Below are positions 15,389-22,020 of a stretch of DNA of 27,934 nt, piece by piece (the first letter of the stretch is position 1; every line of letters begins with the position of its first letter). The notes beneath the pieces were generated by a model that saw nothing but the letters and a program-made list of their open reading frames with translations, did not search any database and was not told where the DNA came from. Where the stretch lies: positions 1 through 27,934 of the IMG/VR virus record IMGVR_UViG_3300048590_001245. The stretch is one strand, 5' to 3'. This stretch comes from a virus. A program made the position numbers and the translations under genes.

Positions 15389-15406
15389 CCCCTCCCCCAA
15401 GAGGGG
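15389..15406 (+). terminator. Short hairpin after the RelE-like toxin
   Basis: CCCCTC, a CCCCAA loop and GAGGGG form a six-pair hairpin starting right after the toxin stop. There is no T-run, so it is at best a weak terminator or a transcript-end stabiliser. Confidence 0.3.
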
Positions 15407-15472
15407 CCGACGGCGCTACGCAGCTACCACCCAAACAAGTCAGCGTCGGTGCCTATAGAGCCCGCTGGAGAG

Positions 15473-15982
15473 ATGATGGTAAACGACGTTAACCAGAAAA
15501 AAGCGGACCTCAGTGAGGCCCAAACCCTTGAGGAGGACTTTCGAGCCCATCGACAAGCCGATTGGGTGGCCCCCCAAGGCGACGAGCGCTCTGAGATCCA
15601 CGAGATCGACCGACAGGTGAAAGAAAACCTCGCCAAGCGTCACGGCGGCGGCCGGCCCAAAAGCGACGAGCCCCTGGTGGCCGTCTACATGAAGTGGCCA
15701 GAGTCGCTGCTTGCCAACGCCAAGGAAGAGGCAAGGCGCCTCAACATCGGCTACCAGAGCTTCATCAAGATGGCCGTCACCGAGTACATCCGTCTAAGAC
15801 GCGCCAGAGAGCGCGAAACAGCCCAGCTCGGCGACAAGTACACGCTCGCAGAGGAGATCGAGGCCGCAAAGAACGACCGCCTCGCCGAGTGGGCGGGAAA
15901 GGTCGAGCCCCTCGATCCCGGCCAATCCGTCGACGAGGTGATCGACGACATGCGGGGAGGCCTCCCCAGAGAGCGCCGCTGA
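15473..15982 (+). CDS. CopG-family antitoxin-like protein, no visible toxin partner
   Basis: The ATG at 15473 (ATGATG) has GGAG a few bases upstream, giving 169 residues; an earlier GTG at 15449 lacks a ribosome site. The centre, GRPKSDEPLVAVYMKWPESL followed by EEARRLNIGYQSFIKMAVTEYI, is a ribbon-helix-helix of the CopG/BrnA kind that binds operators as a dimer. An acidic, charged N-terminus of about 75 residues and a C-terminal SVDEVIDDMRGGLPRE tail flank it. No toxin gene is adjacent: about 80 bases lie upstream and 240 downstream without a good frame. It may be an orphan antitoxin or a plain regulator. Confidence 0.65.
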   Translation: MMVNDVNQKKADLSEAQTLEEDFRAHRQADWVAPQGDERSEIHEIDRQVKENLAKRHGGGRPKSDEPLVAVYMKWPESLLANAKEEARRLNIGYQSFIKMAVTEYIRLRRARERETAQLGDKYTLAEEIEAAKNDRLAEWAGKVEPLDPGQSVDEVIDDMRGGLPRERR

Positions 15983-16161
15983 TACCAACGCCCTGCTCGA
16001 GACGCTTCTTCGGAGGGATCGGTCTGGCTGCCAGGCTGGGCGGCCGAGCTGGCGATGGCGAACATCAGAAGCCATGCCCCGATAGCCTAAAAATATCTGT
16101 TAATTCAGGCATATATATACGCGGTTAAGTTACTCGTTATTCTGACGATAAGGTGTGTACT

Positions 16162-16184
16162 TCACACATTAGTGTGAGTATAAT
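16162..16184 (+). promoter_or_regulatory. Promoter with overlapping operator for the MqsA-like pair
   Basis: TCACAC-ATTA-GTGTGA is a perfect six-base inverted repeat at 16162-16177, followed one base later by a consensus -10 TATAAT at 16179-16184. No good -35 exists at 17 bases, which fits a promoter whose upstream part is an operator. A repressor bound at the dyad would cover the -35 area. The HTH antitoxin encoded second in this operon is the natural candidate. Confidence 0.6.
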
Positions 16185-16221
16185 ACGGAAGGCTTGCGTG
16201 AAGAGAGGAACGATCAGCTGC

Positions 16222-16671
16222 ATGAGTGACTTCACCAAGAGAAGGCTCAAAGACTTCCACGAAGCTCTCAAGCCCCGCTGTCACACGGAGAAGAGTTTTC
16301 ACGACAGCTTTCTCGTCAGGCGAAACCATCTTGTGAAGAGCGCCGAGAAGGATCCCAACATGATCCGACTCAACCTCGGCGACGAGCAAATCGCAGCCGT
16401 CATCGCCACCGGTCAACTCAACGAAGACCAGTCACGCATGAACGGCACCCTGCCTGAGATTGCCCTCGAGGGAAAATTTAGAGACTTCCCCTGGACCGAG
16501 CTCGACACGACAGGGGGCGATAAAGCAGTCGACCATATTGAGCCGCTCGTGGTCGTGAGAGTTGTTGTCCGCCAAGGAGCAAGAAAGCACATCGTCGTCA
16601 CCGCCTATCGACCATGGCGGGAAATCATAAATCCCGATCTGCTTCCGGAGGTGACATATGACTTTTGGTAA
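16222..16671 (+). CDS. Putative toxin partner of MqsA-like antitoxin, family not recognised
   Basis: A 149-residue protein beginning MSDFTKRRLKDFHEALKPRC. A GTG at 16198 with GGAAGG upstream is an alternative start, but it would be nearly leaderless from the promoter at 16179. The N-terminal third is basic and helical. The C-terminal half alternates strands: IEPLVVVRVVVRQGARKHIVVTAYRPW. The order, small basic protein first and zinc-finger/HTH protein second with a 14-nt overlap, is that of MqsRA and HigBA modules, so a toxin is inferred from context. It shows no MqsR, RelE or HigB motif I can name. Confidence 0.55.
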   Translation: MSDFTKRRLKDFHEALKPRCHTEKSFHDSFLVRRNHLVKSAEKDPNMIRLNLGDEQIAAVIATGQLNEDQSRMNGTLPEIALEGKFRDFPWTELDTTGGDKAVDHIEPLVVVRVVVRQGARKHIVVTAYRPWREIINPDLLPEVTYDFW

Positions 16672-17218
16672 CCTGCAGCGCCTAGACCAACGCCGTCTCC
16701 AGGATGAGTTCGAAGACGCCCACGCCACGTGTGACTGCAAAGGCAAGTGGAAGGTCACGACCCGAGAAAACATCCCCCACACCATCGAAGGGCTCGGCAT
16801 GGTCCTCCTGGTGAAAGCGCCCTTTGTCGAGTGCGACACCTGTGAGGCGCTCTATTTCTACCCAGGGCTCGAGCAGAATCTCAGGCTCGGCATTGCCACA
16901 CAGCTCATCAACGATGCGCACGCTCTCGACAAGCGGCAACTGAGGTTTCTTCGCATCGTTGCCGGCATGACCCAGCAAGAAACCGCCAGTGCCCTCAACA
17001 TGGACGTCAAGGAATACAACAAGTTTGAATCAGTCAACAACGCGACCCGCCATCTCAGCATCGACCGGCAGTTTCGTCTCCGGGTGATCTATGCCCGCCG
17101 TCTAGGGCTCGATCTGAATGAGCTGGCACGTATCGCTGATCATCTCGACCCTGATCAGACCGTCCATCTGCCACAGCGGATCGAAAGCAATGACCTCTTC
17201 AACCGCCTCGCTCTTTAA
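16658..17218 (+). CDS. MqsA/YgiT-like zinc-finger plus HTH antitoxin
   Basis: A 186-residue protein with a GGAGG site before ATG 16658. The N-terminal domain has a CDC pair and, 30 residues later, CDTC (about residues 25-27 and 58-61), a four-cysteine zinc site as in MqsA. The C-terminal half is an XRE-type helix-turn-helix: LDKRQLRFLRIVAGMTQQET followed by ASALNMDVKEYNKFES, in which the helix after Q-Q-E-T is the recognition helix. It likely neutralises the upstream protein and represses the operon at 16162-16184. The C-terminal 40 residues extend beyond typical MqsA. Confidence in the fold is high, in the function moderate. Confidence 0.72.
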   Translation: MTFGNLQRLDQRRLQDEFEDAHATCDCKGKWKVTTRENIPHTIEGLGMVLLVKAPFVECDTCEALYFYPGLEQNLRLGIATQLINDAHALDKRQLRFLRIVAGMTQQETASALNMDVKEYNKFESVNNATRHLSIDRQFRLRVIYARRLGLDLNELARIADHLDPDQTVHLPQRIESNDLFNRLAL

Positions 17219-17326
17219 AGACAAAGGGGTGCTTAGCCAAAGGTCGGCACACAGGTGCGCTCGCCGTAGACGTTCTGCCGACGCAGAGCGCGCTTCCCCA
17301 TTTCTTGCTGGTGGAGTTTTTAGGCA

Positions 17327-17437
17327 ATGACTCCAGCACCTCTTGAAGTCTCCCCGCACGCTGCACTCCGCCTCAAGGAGCGTCGCAGCTCGCGCACTGA
17401 GGTGCGTCGCAGCTTACTGGAAGGACTGAGCCCGTGA
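17327..17437 (+). pseudogene. Shortened DUF4258-like gene (36 codons)
   Basis: ATG at 17327 opens a 36-residue frame: LEVSPHAALRLKERRSSRTEV and a further helix RRSLLEGLSP. This matches the start of DUF4258 proteins (S.HA..R..ER..S...V...L), which are normally 70-90 residues; the strand-rich C-terminal part is missing. The stop overlaps the GTG of the DUF2283 gene as GTGA, the usual arrangement for this pair, so the fragment has kept its coupling. It could be a decayed gene or a functional minimal leader. Confidence 0.5.
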
Positions 17438-17724
17438 AGGTGACGAAAGACGCCAAGCTAGACGTCGCATACATCAAGCTCCGCACCGGCAAGGTCGCAT
17501 CCACGGTCGAGCTGCGCCCGGGCATCTTGTTCGACCTTGACAAGAACGGCCAGGTGCTTGGGATCGAAGTGCTAGCATTGAGCCAACTCGCGCCGCTGCT
17601 CAAAGCAAGCGGCTCAAGCGGTCGAACCGCCCGAGCGCGTAGGCAGCAGCCAGGCAGCAGACGGCAAGAAAACGCGGAAAACCGAAGGTCATCGACAGCA
17701 GCGCAGCGGTCGTCAAATCGTTAG
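17434..17724 (+). CDS. DUF2283 family protein
   Basis: A 96-residue protein from GTG 17434. KVTKDAKLDVAYIKLRTGKVASTVELRPGILFDLDKNGQVLGIEVLALS is the complete DUF2283 pattern (D...D..YI.L..G.V..T.E..PGI..DLD..G...GIE.L). DUF2283 genes often sit next to DUF4258 genes and are suspected antitoxins. After residue 55 the protein turns into an arginine/glutamine/serine-rich tail without structure, which is longer than usual for this family. The partner upstream is truncated, so the pair is probably inactive as a toxin-antitoxin system. Confidence 0.7.
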   Translation: MKVTKDAKLDVAYIKLRTGKVASTVELRPGILFDLDKNGQVLGIEVLALSQLAPLLKASGSSGRTARARRQQPGSRRQENAENRRSSTAAQRSSNR

Positions 17725-17756
17725 TCTTTGTCGCAATCTAACCAGCTGGGTGCGGC

Positions 17757-17776
17757 GTCTTTTTGCAGAGAAAGAC
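17757..17776. terminator. Hairpin between convergent genes
   Basis: GTCTTT, an 8-base loop and AAAGAC make a six-pair hairpin. It lies between the plus-strand DUF2283 gene and the minus-strand HigA gene, where a bidirectional terminator could serve. There is no T-tract, so this is tentative. Confidence 0.3.
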
Positions 17777-17803
17777 GGGGGTCGGACGCAGGGAGCCGCT
17801 TGC

Positions 17804-18154
17804 TTACTCTTGTTCATCCTCGCGCCGATCCCAAACAATCCGGGGACGCCTGCCTAACACACGCCCCAGCTCCACAAGACTGGCTAGCGTGAGATTCGCC
17901 TCCGCATTGACGATCTTATAAGCCTGCCGAGTACTTGTTCCAAGTCTCGAGGTGAGCATGGGGACCCCGATTTTTTCAGTCGCCATGAACTCAACCACAG
18001 TCTTGCTCAGCTCTTCCTGCATCGCCTTCAAATCGGCAAGCTCTTGCAAAGCTTCGAGCCTGCTTTCCGCTCGCTCCTCTGGCGTCAGGCGCGCATTCAG
18101 CAGCTCGTCGACGTCCTGGAATTGTTCAAGTCGCTCTTTGGTAAAGCGAGCCAC
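17804..18154 (-). CDS. HigA-like XRE antitoxin
   Basis: A 116-residue protein from GTG 18154. Helical N-terminus (FTKERLEQFQDVDELLNARL), then LADLKAMQEELSKTVVEFM and a helix-turn-helix at about residues 60-100: MATEKIGVPMLTSRLGTSTR and AYKIVNAEANLTLASLVELG. This is the form of HigA partners of Gp49/HigB toxins. The toxin normally precedes the antitoxin, and a stub of one is found immediately upstream on this strand. It therefore appears to be a solitary antitoxin that may protect against related toxins or act as a regulator. Confidence 0.7.
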   Translation of the reverse strand: MARFTKERLEQFQDVDELLNARLTPEERAESRLEALQELADLKAMQEELSKTVVEFMATEKIGVPMLTSRLGTSTRQAYKIVNAEANLTLASLVELGRVLGRRPRIVWDRREDEQE

Positions 18155-18157
18155 AGC

Positions 18158-18253
18158 CTACTCCTTGTCCTGCAGCCGTTTTTGAGCAGTTTCGATGTCG
18201 GATGCTTGCGATCCCTTGTCATCACCGACGAGCAGGATGGCCCCGTCCTTCTC
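18158..18253 (-). pseudogene. Remnant of a HigB/Gp49-like toxin
   Basis: Reading the minus strand, 31 sense codons lie between an in-frame TAA (18254-18256) and a TAG. They translate as EKDGAILLVGDDKGSQASDI and a following helix ending LQDKE. This is the C-terminus of Gp49/HigB toxins (G.ILL..DK....DI..A...L). No start codon remains in frame. A strong ribosome site (AAAGGAG at 18263-18269) and an AT-rich, promoter-like stretch lie just upstream, so an internal deletion seems to have removed the toxin body while leaving its expression signals and the antitoxin. Confidence 0.65.
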
Positions 18254-18468
18254 TTATCGGATCTCCTTTGATTTTACTATATGAAAAATTTGTCATAAAG
18301 TACAAACTCTAGCCGCCCTATCCGACGTCATCCCAAGCCCCTCTACTCCCTCCATAAAAGTCGAGCTGTTGAGCCAGATTCTCACTTTCCCTAAAGACTT
18401 TGAGGCAAAAGTCCGACCTCCTCCTACAAGCCGCCTAGAGGAATCCGTGCCTGCTCGGAGTTGCCCGA

Positions 18469-21400
18469 ATGCCCAAGCACCACCAACTCTCCTCGGCTCT
18501 GACCGGGCTGTGGCTCGCCCTGGCGCCGCTGGCTGCTAGCGCAGGCCCGTTCCCGTTGTCCTACGGCGGACGCCTGACTGATGCGACCGGTGCACCGTTG
18601 TCGGGGCCGGTCGATCTTGCCGTGAATTTCTTCCGAAGCGAGACCGGCGGCAATCCGCTGCTCGGCGAGCCGGTCGTCGCCCCCTCCGAGACCCTTCAGG
18701 ACGGAGTTTTCCAGCTTACTCTCGATCTGCCGGTCGACGACTACACGACGATTTTCCCCTCGGCCGAAACGACCGCCTATATCGAGATCACCGACCAGAC
18801 CAACGCGCGCACCTATCCCCGGCAGCGCTTTACTGTCGTACCGCTGGCAGCCCGGGTGCCGGTCGACGGCAGCACCGTGACGTTTGACGACAACGGCCGC
18901 CTCAAGGCCACTCTTCCGGCCGCCGCGGCCAATACGCCCGGCGTGATCAAAGCGACCGGCGCCTTCGTCGAAGTCGACGCAGGGGGTGACATCACCGCCA
19001 TCAAACAAGCACAGAGCTTCTCCGGCACGCTGAGCGGTGACGTCAGCGGCACGCAGAATGCCACAGTGGTCACCAAGATCCGCGGCAAGGCCTTCACGGA
19101 TGCGCTCGATGCCAGCAATGACCAGAAGGTCGTCAAGTGGGACAACGCCACCGGCAGCTTCAAGCTCATGAACGACATTGCCAGCGGCGGCCTGAACGCT
19201 GGCGACGTCACGTCGACCACCATAGCCGACGGCACCATCGCAAACGCCGACATCAGCGCCTCGGCCAACATCGATGCCGGCAAGATCGGCACGGGAGCAG
19301 TCGACAACACGCACTTCAACTATTTGGCGGGCCTGACCTCAGACCCGCAAGCCCAGCTCAACGCCAAGCAGTCGACCATCACGGCCGCCACCGTCCTGCC
19401 GGTCGGCTCGCTCACCACGGACCTGCAGGCCGCCGTGACGCTCGGCGGCTATGGCAGCGGCGCGGGACAAACCGGCGAGCTGCGCTTTACCGAGCGTGAC
19501 GGGCTCGAGAGCAACTACGTCGGCCTCAAGGCGCCCGACGCGGTCGCAAGCAATCAGATCTGGACTCTGCCAGCCGCAGACGGCACGGCCGGCCAGCTGC
19601 TCAGCACAAATGGCTCGGGCGCCTTGTCTTGGGTGACAGCAACCACCGCCAGCTCGGGAGACACCCTGACCAACAAGACGATCAGCGCCGACGACAACAC
19701 GATCACGGGCATCGACGACTCGGAGATCAAAACAGGCGCGGGTATCGCCCGCGCCAAGCTGGCTTCCGGCACGGCTTCCCACGTGCTCGTCAACGACGGC
19801 AGCGGCGTGATGAGCTCCGAGGCGCAGCTTTCGATCTCCCGCGGCGGCACCGGGGCCGCCACCGCCAGCGCGGCACTCACCAACCTGCTACCCGCCCAGA
19901 CCGGCAACTCCGGCAAGGTTCTCTCGACCGACGGCACGGCGGCCTCGTGGAGTGCTCTCAACGCGGCCAACTGGGACACGGCGCACACCGACCGCCTGAA
20001 GTGGGACGGCGGCTCTGCCGGCCTCGTCGCCGCCACCGGCCGAACGAGCCTCGGCCTCGGCACATCGGCTACGCTCGATGCCGGCACCGCCGCCAATCAA
20101 CTGGTGCAGCTCGATGGCACGGGCAAGCTGCCAGCCGTCGACGGCTCGGCCCTTACCAGCCTCAGCCCCGCCAACCTCAGTGCGGCCGTGGCCGTAGCCA
20201 AGGGCGGCACCGGCGCGACGACGGCCGATGGAGCTCTGACGAATCTTCTGCCCGCACAGACGGGCAACTCCGGCAAGGTGCTCACGACCGACGGCAGCAC
20301 GACGTCGTGGCTTGCTCTCAGCACCAGCAACTGGAATACAGCCTACAGTGAGCGTCTGCAGTGGGACGGCGGCTCTACCGGCCTTGTCGCTGCGACGGCC
20401 CGCACCAGCCTAGGCCTCGGCACGGCCGCCACGTTGGACGTCGGCACCACTGCCAACAAGGTCGTGCAACTCGACGGCACTGCCAAGCTGCCCGCCGTCG
20501 ACGGCTCGCAGCTCACGAGCGTCGTCACGACAGCGACGGTCGACAGCGCCGGTGCCGTGATGAACGGCGACTTCGGCTCAAACGGCCTGATGGCCCGCAC
20601 CGGTGCGGGGACCTACAGCGTCGTGACCGATAACTCCGCCAACTGGGACACCGCCTACACGGACCGCATGAAATGGGACGGCGGTGCCACCGGCCTGGTC
20701 GCCGCGACCGCGCGCACCAGCCTCGGCCTTGGCACCAGCGCGACACTCGATGTCGGCACCACCGCCAACAAAGTCGTCCAGCTCGACGGTAGTGCCCGGC
20801 TTCCGGCCGTCGACGGCTCGCAGCTCACCAATTTGCCGGCAGCCAGTCTCACCTGCCCCACGGGCTATATCCTGGTGCCGGGCAATGCGAGCTTCACCAA
20901 CGCAAGCTTCTGCGTCATGAAGTACGAGGCTAAGAAGGATGGCGCCACCGGCCAGGCCGTCTCGACCGCCACGGGCACCCCCTGGGTCAACGTCTCCTGG
21001 TATGAGGCTCAAAGCGCCTGCAAGCGGGTCGGCGGCCACCTTGTCAACGAAGGCGAGTGGATGACCATCGCTCGCAACATCGAGGCAACCGCCATCAACG
21101 ACATCGACTCTGCAGCCGGCATCCAGCTTGCCACCGGCCACTCCGACAACTCTCCGGCTAGCGCCTTGGCCGCGGTGGCGGACCCCTCGCTTGCGAGCTG
21201 CACGCTGACCCTTGCACTCTCCGATGCCAGCAACAACTCCTGCGCCCTGCGTGGCCCCGGCACCTACGCCAACAACAGCACCGACTACGGCTACTACGGT
21301 ACCAGCAACGGCTACAGCACAGCCTACTCGGCTGGTGGTGCCAACAAGTCGCAAATGCGCACCCACGTCCTCAGCAACGGCAATGTCATCTGGGACATGG

Positions 21401-21711
21401 CCGGCAACGTCTGGGAGTGGACGGATGCGCAATGCGATACGACGAGCTGGTACACCACCGGATGGGTCGAGTGGAACAACGCCAACGTCACCGACTGGGA
21501 GAAACTAGTCGCTGGCCCAAGCGGCTCTCTGACCTCCTCAAACGGGGCCGGTCAGTATTATGGATGCAGCGCAAGTGGCAATGCCCTGCTCCGCGGCGGC
21601 CTCTGGTACTATGGCCCGATCGCCGGCGTGTTCGCCGCCACTCTGTACTATGGGCCGTCGGACGTCAGCAGCTCCGTGGGCTTTCGCTGCGCCTTCTCCA
21701 ATGCCCACTAA
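18469..21711 (+). CDS. DGR target protein: exported, tail-fibre-like repeats, FGE/C-type-lectin domain
   Basis: A 1080-residue surface or secreted protein that is diversified by the DGR. The N-terminus is a Sec signal peptide (hydrophobic ALTGLWLALAPLAASA, cleavage likely after ASA at about residue 24). A beta-sandwich-like domain (SYGGRLTDATGAPLSGPVDL) follows. Residues 500-790 carry three 65-residue copies containing RTSLGLGTAATLDVGTTANK and LPAVDGSQLT, the type found in phage tail fibres. From about 794 the formylglycine-generating-enzyme-like fold begins: CPTGYILVPGNASF, FCVMKYEA, VSWYEAQSACKRVGGHLVNE, MAGNVWEWTD, and GFRCAFS at the end. That domain presents 12 template-adenine-dependent codons at 1045-1069, of which 11 differ from the template. 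GGAG lies 9-10 bases before the ATG. There is no anchor at the C-terminus, so how it stays on the surface is unknown. Confidence 0.9.
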   Translation: MPKHHQLSSALTGLWLALAPLAASAGPFPLSYGGRLTDATGAPLSGPVDLAVNFFRSETGGNPLLGEPVVAPSETLQDGVFQLTLDLPVDDYTTIFPSAETTAYIEITDQTNARTYPRQRFTVVPLAARVPVDGSTVTFDDNGRLKATLPAAAANTPGVIKATGAFVEVDAGGDITAIKQAQSFSGTLSGDVSGTQNATVVTKIRGKAFTDALDASNDQKVVKWDNATGSFKLMNDIASGGLNAGDVTSTTIADGTIANADISASANIDAGKIGTGAVDNTHFNYLAGLTSDPQAQLNAKQSTITAATVLPVGSLTTDLQAAVTLGGYGSGAGQTGELRFTERDGLESNYVGLKAPDAVASNQIWTLPAADGTAGQLLSTNGSGALSWVTATTASSGDTLTNKTISADDNTITGIDDSEIKTGAGIARAKLASGTASHVLVNDGSGVMSSEAQLSISRGGTGAATASAALTNLLPAQTGNSGKVLSTDGTAASWSALNAANWDTAHTDRLKWDGGSAGLVAATGRTSLGLGTSATLDAGTAANQLVQLDGTGKLPAVDGSALTSLSPANLSAAVAVAKGGTGATTADGALTNLLPAQTGNSGKVLTTDGSTTSWLALSTSNWNTAYSERLQWDGGSTGLVAATARTSLGLGTAATLDVGTTANKVVQLDGTAKLPAVDGSQLTSVVTTATVDSAGAVMNGDFGSNGLMARTGAGTYSVVTDNSANWDTAYTDRMKWDGGATGLVAATARTSLGLGTSATLDVGTTANKVVQLDGSARLPAVDGSQLTNLPAASLTCPTGYILVPGNASFTNASFCVMKYEAKKDGATGQAVSTATGTPWVNVSWYEAQSACKRVGGHLVNEGEWMTIARNIEATAINDIDSAAGIQLATGHSDNSPASALAAVADPSLASCTLTLALSDASNNSCALRGPGTYANNSTDYGYYGTSNGYSTAYSAGGANKSQMRTHVLSNGNVIWDMAGNVWEWTDAQCDTTSWYTTGWVEWNNANVTDWEKLVAGPSGSLTSSNGAGQYYGCSASGNALLRGGLWYYGPIAGVFAATLYYGPSDVSSSVGFRCAFSNAH
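19969..20835 (+). repeat. Three 65-residue coding repeats in the DGR target
   Basis: Copies at 19969-20163, 20329-20523 and 20641-20835 encode near-identical blocks, beginning NWDTA or NWNTA and ending AVDGS.LT. Copies 1 and 2 are also preceded by a shared 45-residue block (GGTGA...TNLLPAQTGNSGKVL), so a longer unit was duplicated. These probably form the stalk that holds the variable domain away from the cell. Confidence 0.8.
21582..21695 (+). repeat. DGR variable repeat (VR)
   Basis: This 114-bp segment ends 16 bases before the end of the target gene. Against TR (24071-24184) it is identical at all 92 non-adenine positions. Thirteen of TR's 22 adenines are replaced: seven by T, four by C, two by G. 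Changed codons encode residues 1045, 1047, 1048, 1050, 1051, 1058, 1060, 1061, 1065, 1067 and 1069. The last 20 bp (GTGGGCTTTCGCTGCGCCTT) contain no adenine and are the expected initiation-of-mutagenic-homing region. Just past 21695 the two repeats diverge at non-adenine bases. Confidence 0.97.
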
Positions 21712-21750
21712 GTCCTTGGTTTCTTGGACCTTGGTCCTTGGTTTTGGGGT

Positions 21751-21769
21751 CTGGGGGCGTAGCCCCCAG
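21751..21769 (+). other. DGR hairpin downstream of VR
   Basis: CTGGGGGC and GCCCCCAG form an eight-pair GC-rich stem with the loop GTA, 39 bases after the target stop and 55 bases after VR. In Bordetella phage BPP-1 a similar hairpin/cruciform behind VR aids target recognition. Here the loop is three bases and the distance is longer. It might also end transcription of the target gene, though it has no T-run. Confidence 0.65.
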
Positions 21770-21776
21770 CGGCTCC

Positions 21777-21803
21777 ATTTCGGAAATTTCCGAAATTTCG
21801 GAA
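21777..21803. repeat. 9-bp repeat cluster 1
   Basis: Three tandem units ATTTCGGAA, ATTTCCGAA, ATTTCGGAA, then a diverged fourth. Units alternate between the two orientations of TTCSGAA, so 21777-21796 is a perfect 20-bp palindrome. The cluster starts seven bases after the VR hairpin. Confidence 0.85.
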
Positions 21804-21874
21804 ATTGTGCCGAAACAGCACATTCGCGTAAGTTGTTGATTTAATTTATTATGTCTATTTCTCCATCAGGCAGC

Positions 21875-21942
21875 ATTTCCGAAACTTCGGAAACGTCACT
21901 TCCGCAACTTCCGCAACTTCGGAAATTTCCGAAATTTCGGAA
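21875..21942. repeat. 9-bp repeat cluster 2
   Basis: Seven units of the form AYTTCSGMA (ATTTCCGAA, ACTTCGGAA, a 5-base break, ACTTCCGCA twice, ACTTCGGAA, ATTTCCGAA, ATTTCGGAA). It lies 79 bases upstream of the DNA-binding protein start and is the most degenerate cluster. The last three units repeat the alternation of cluster 1. Confidence 0.85.
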
Positions 21943-22020
21943 ATTATGCCAGTCAGGAATTTTCTCCTTTTGAGTGAGGATATCCCCTGCTAGGGTGCTT
22001 TGCGCTCCCAATCAAGGATC

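Larger units (their letters stand above)
21712..22020 (+). promoter_or_regulatory. Intergenic control region of the DGR operon
   Basis: These 309 bases hold the VR hairpin, two 9-bp repeat clusters and, between them, an AT-rich island at 21833-21862 (TTGTTG, then TTAATTTATTATG). That island is the best place for the promoter of the DNA-binding protein-avd-reverse transcriptase operon, although no strong -10/-35 pair is evident. A repressor bound to the flanking clusters would enclose it. CTTGG is also repeated several times at 21715-21745. No gene is seen. Confidence 0.45.

Noticed and set aside
18424-19314. A long minus-strand open frame antisense to the DGR target
   Set aside because: It is a shadow of the GC-rich repeat-bearing target gene; glycine/arginine/valine-rich with no recognisable motif.
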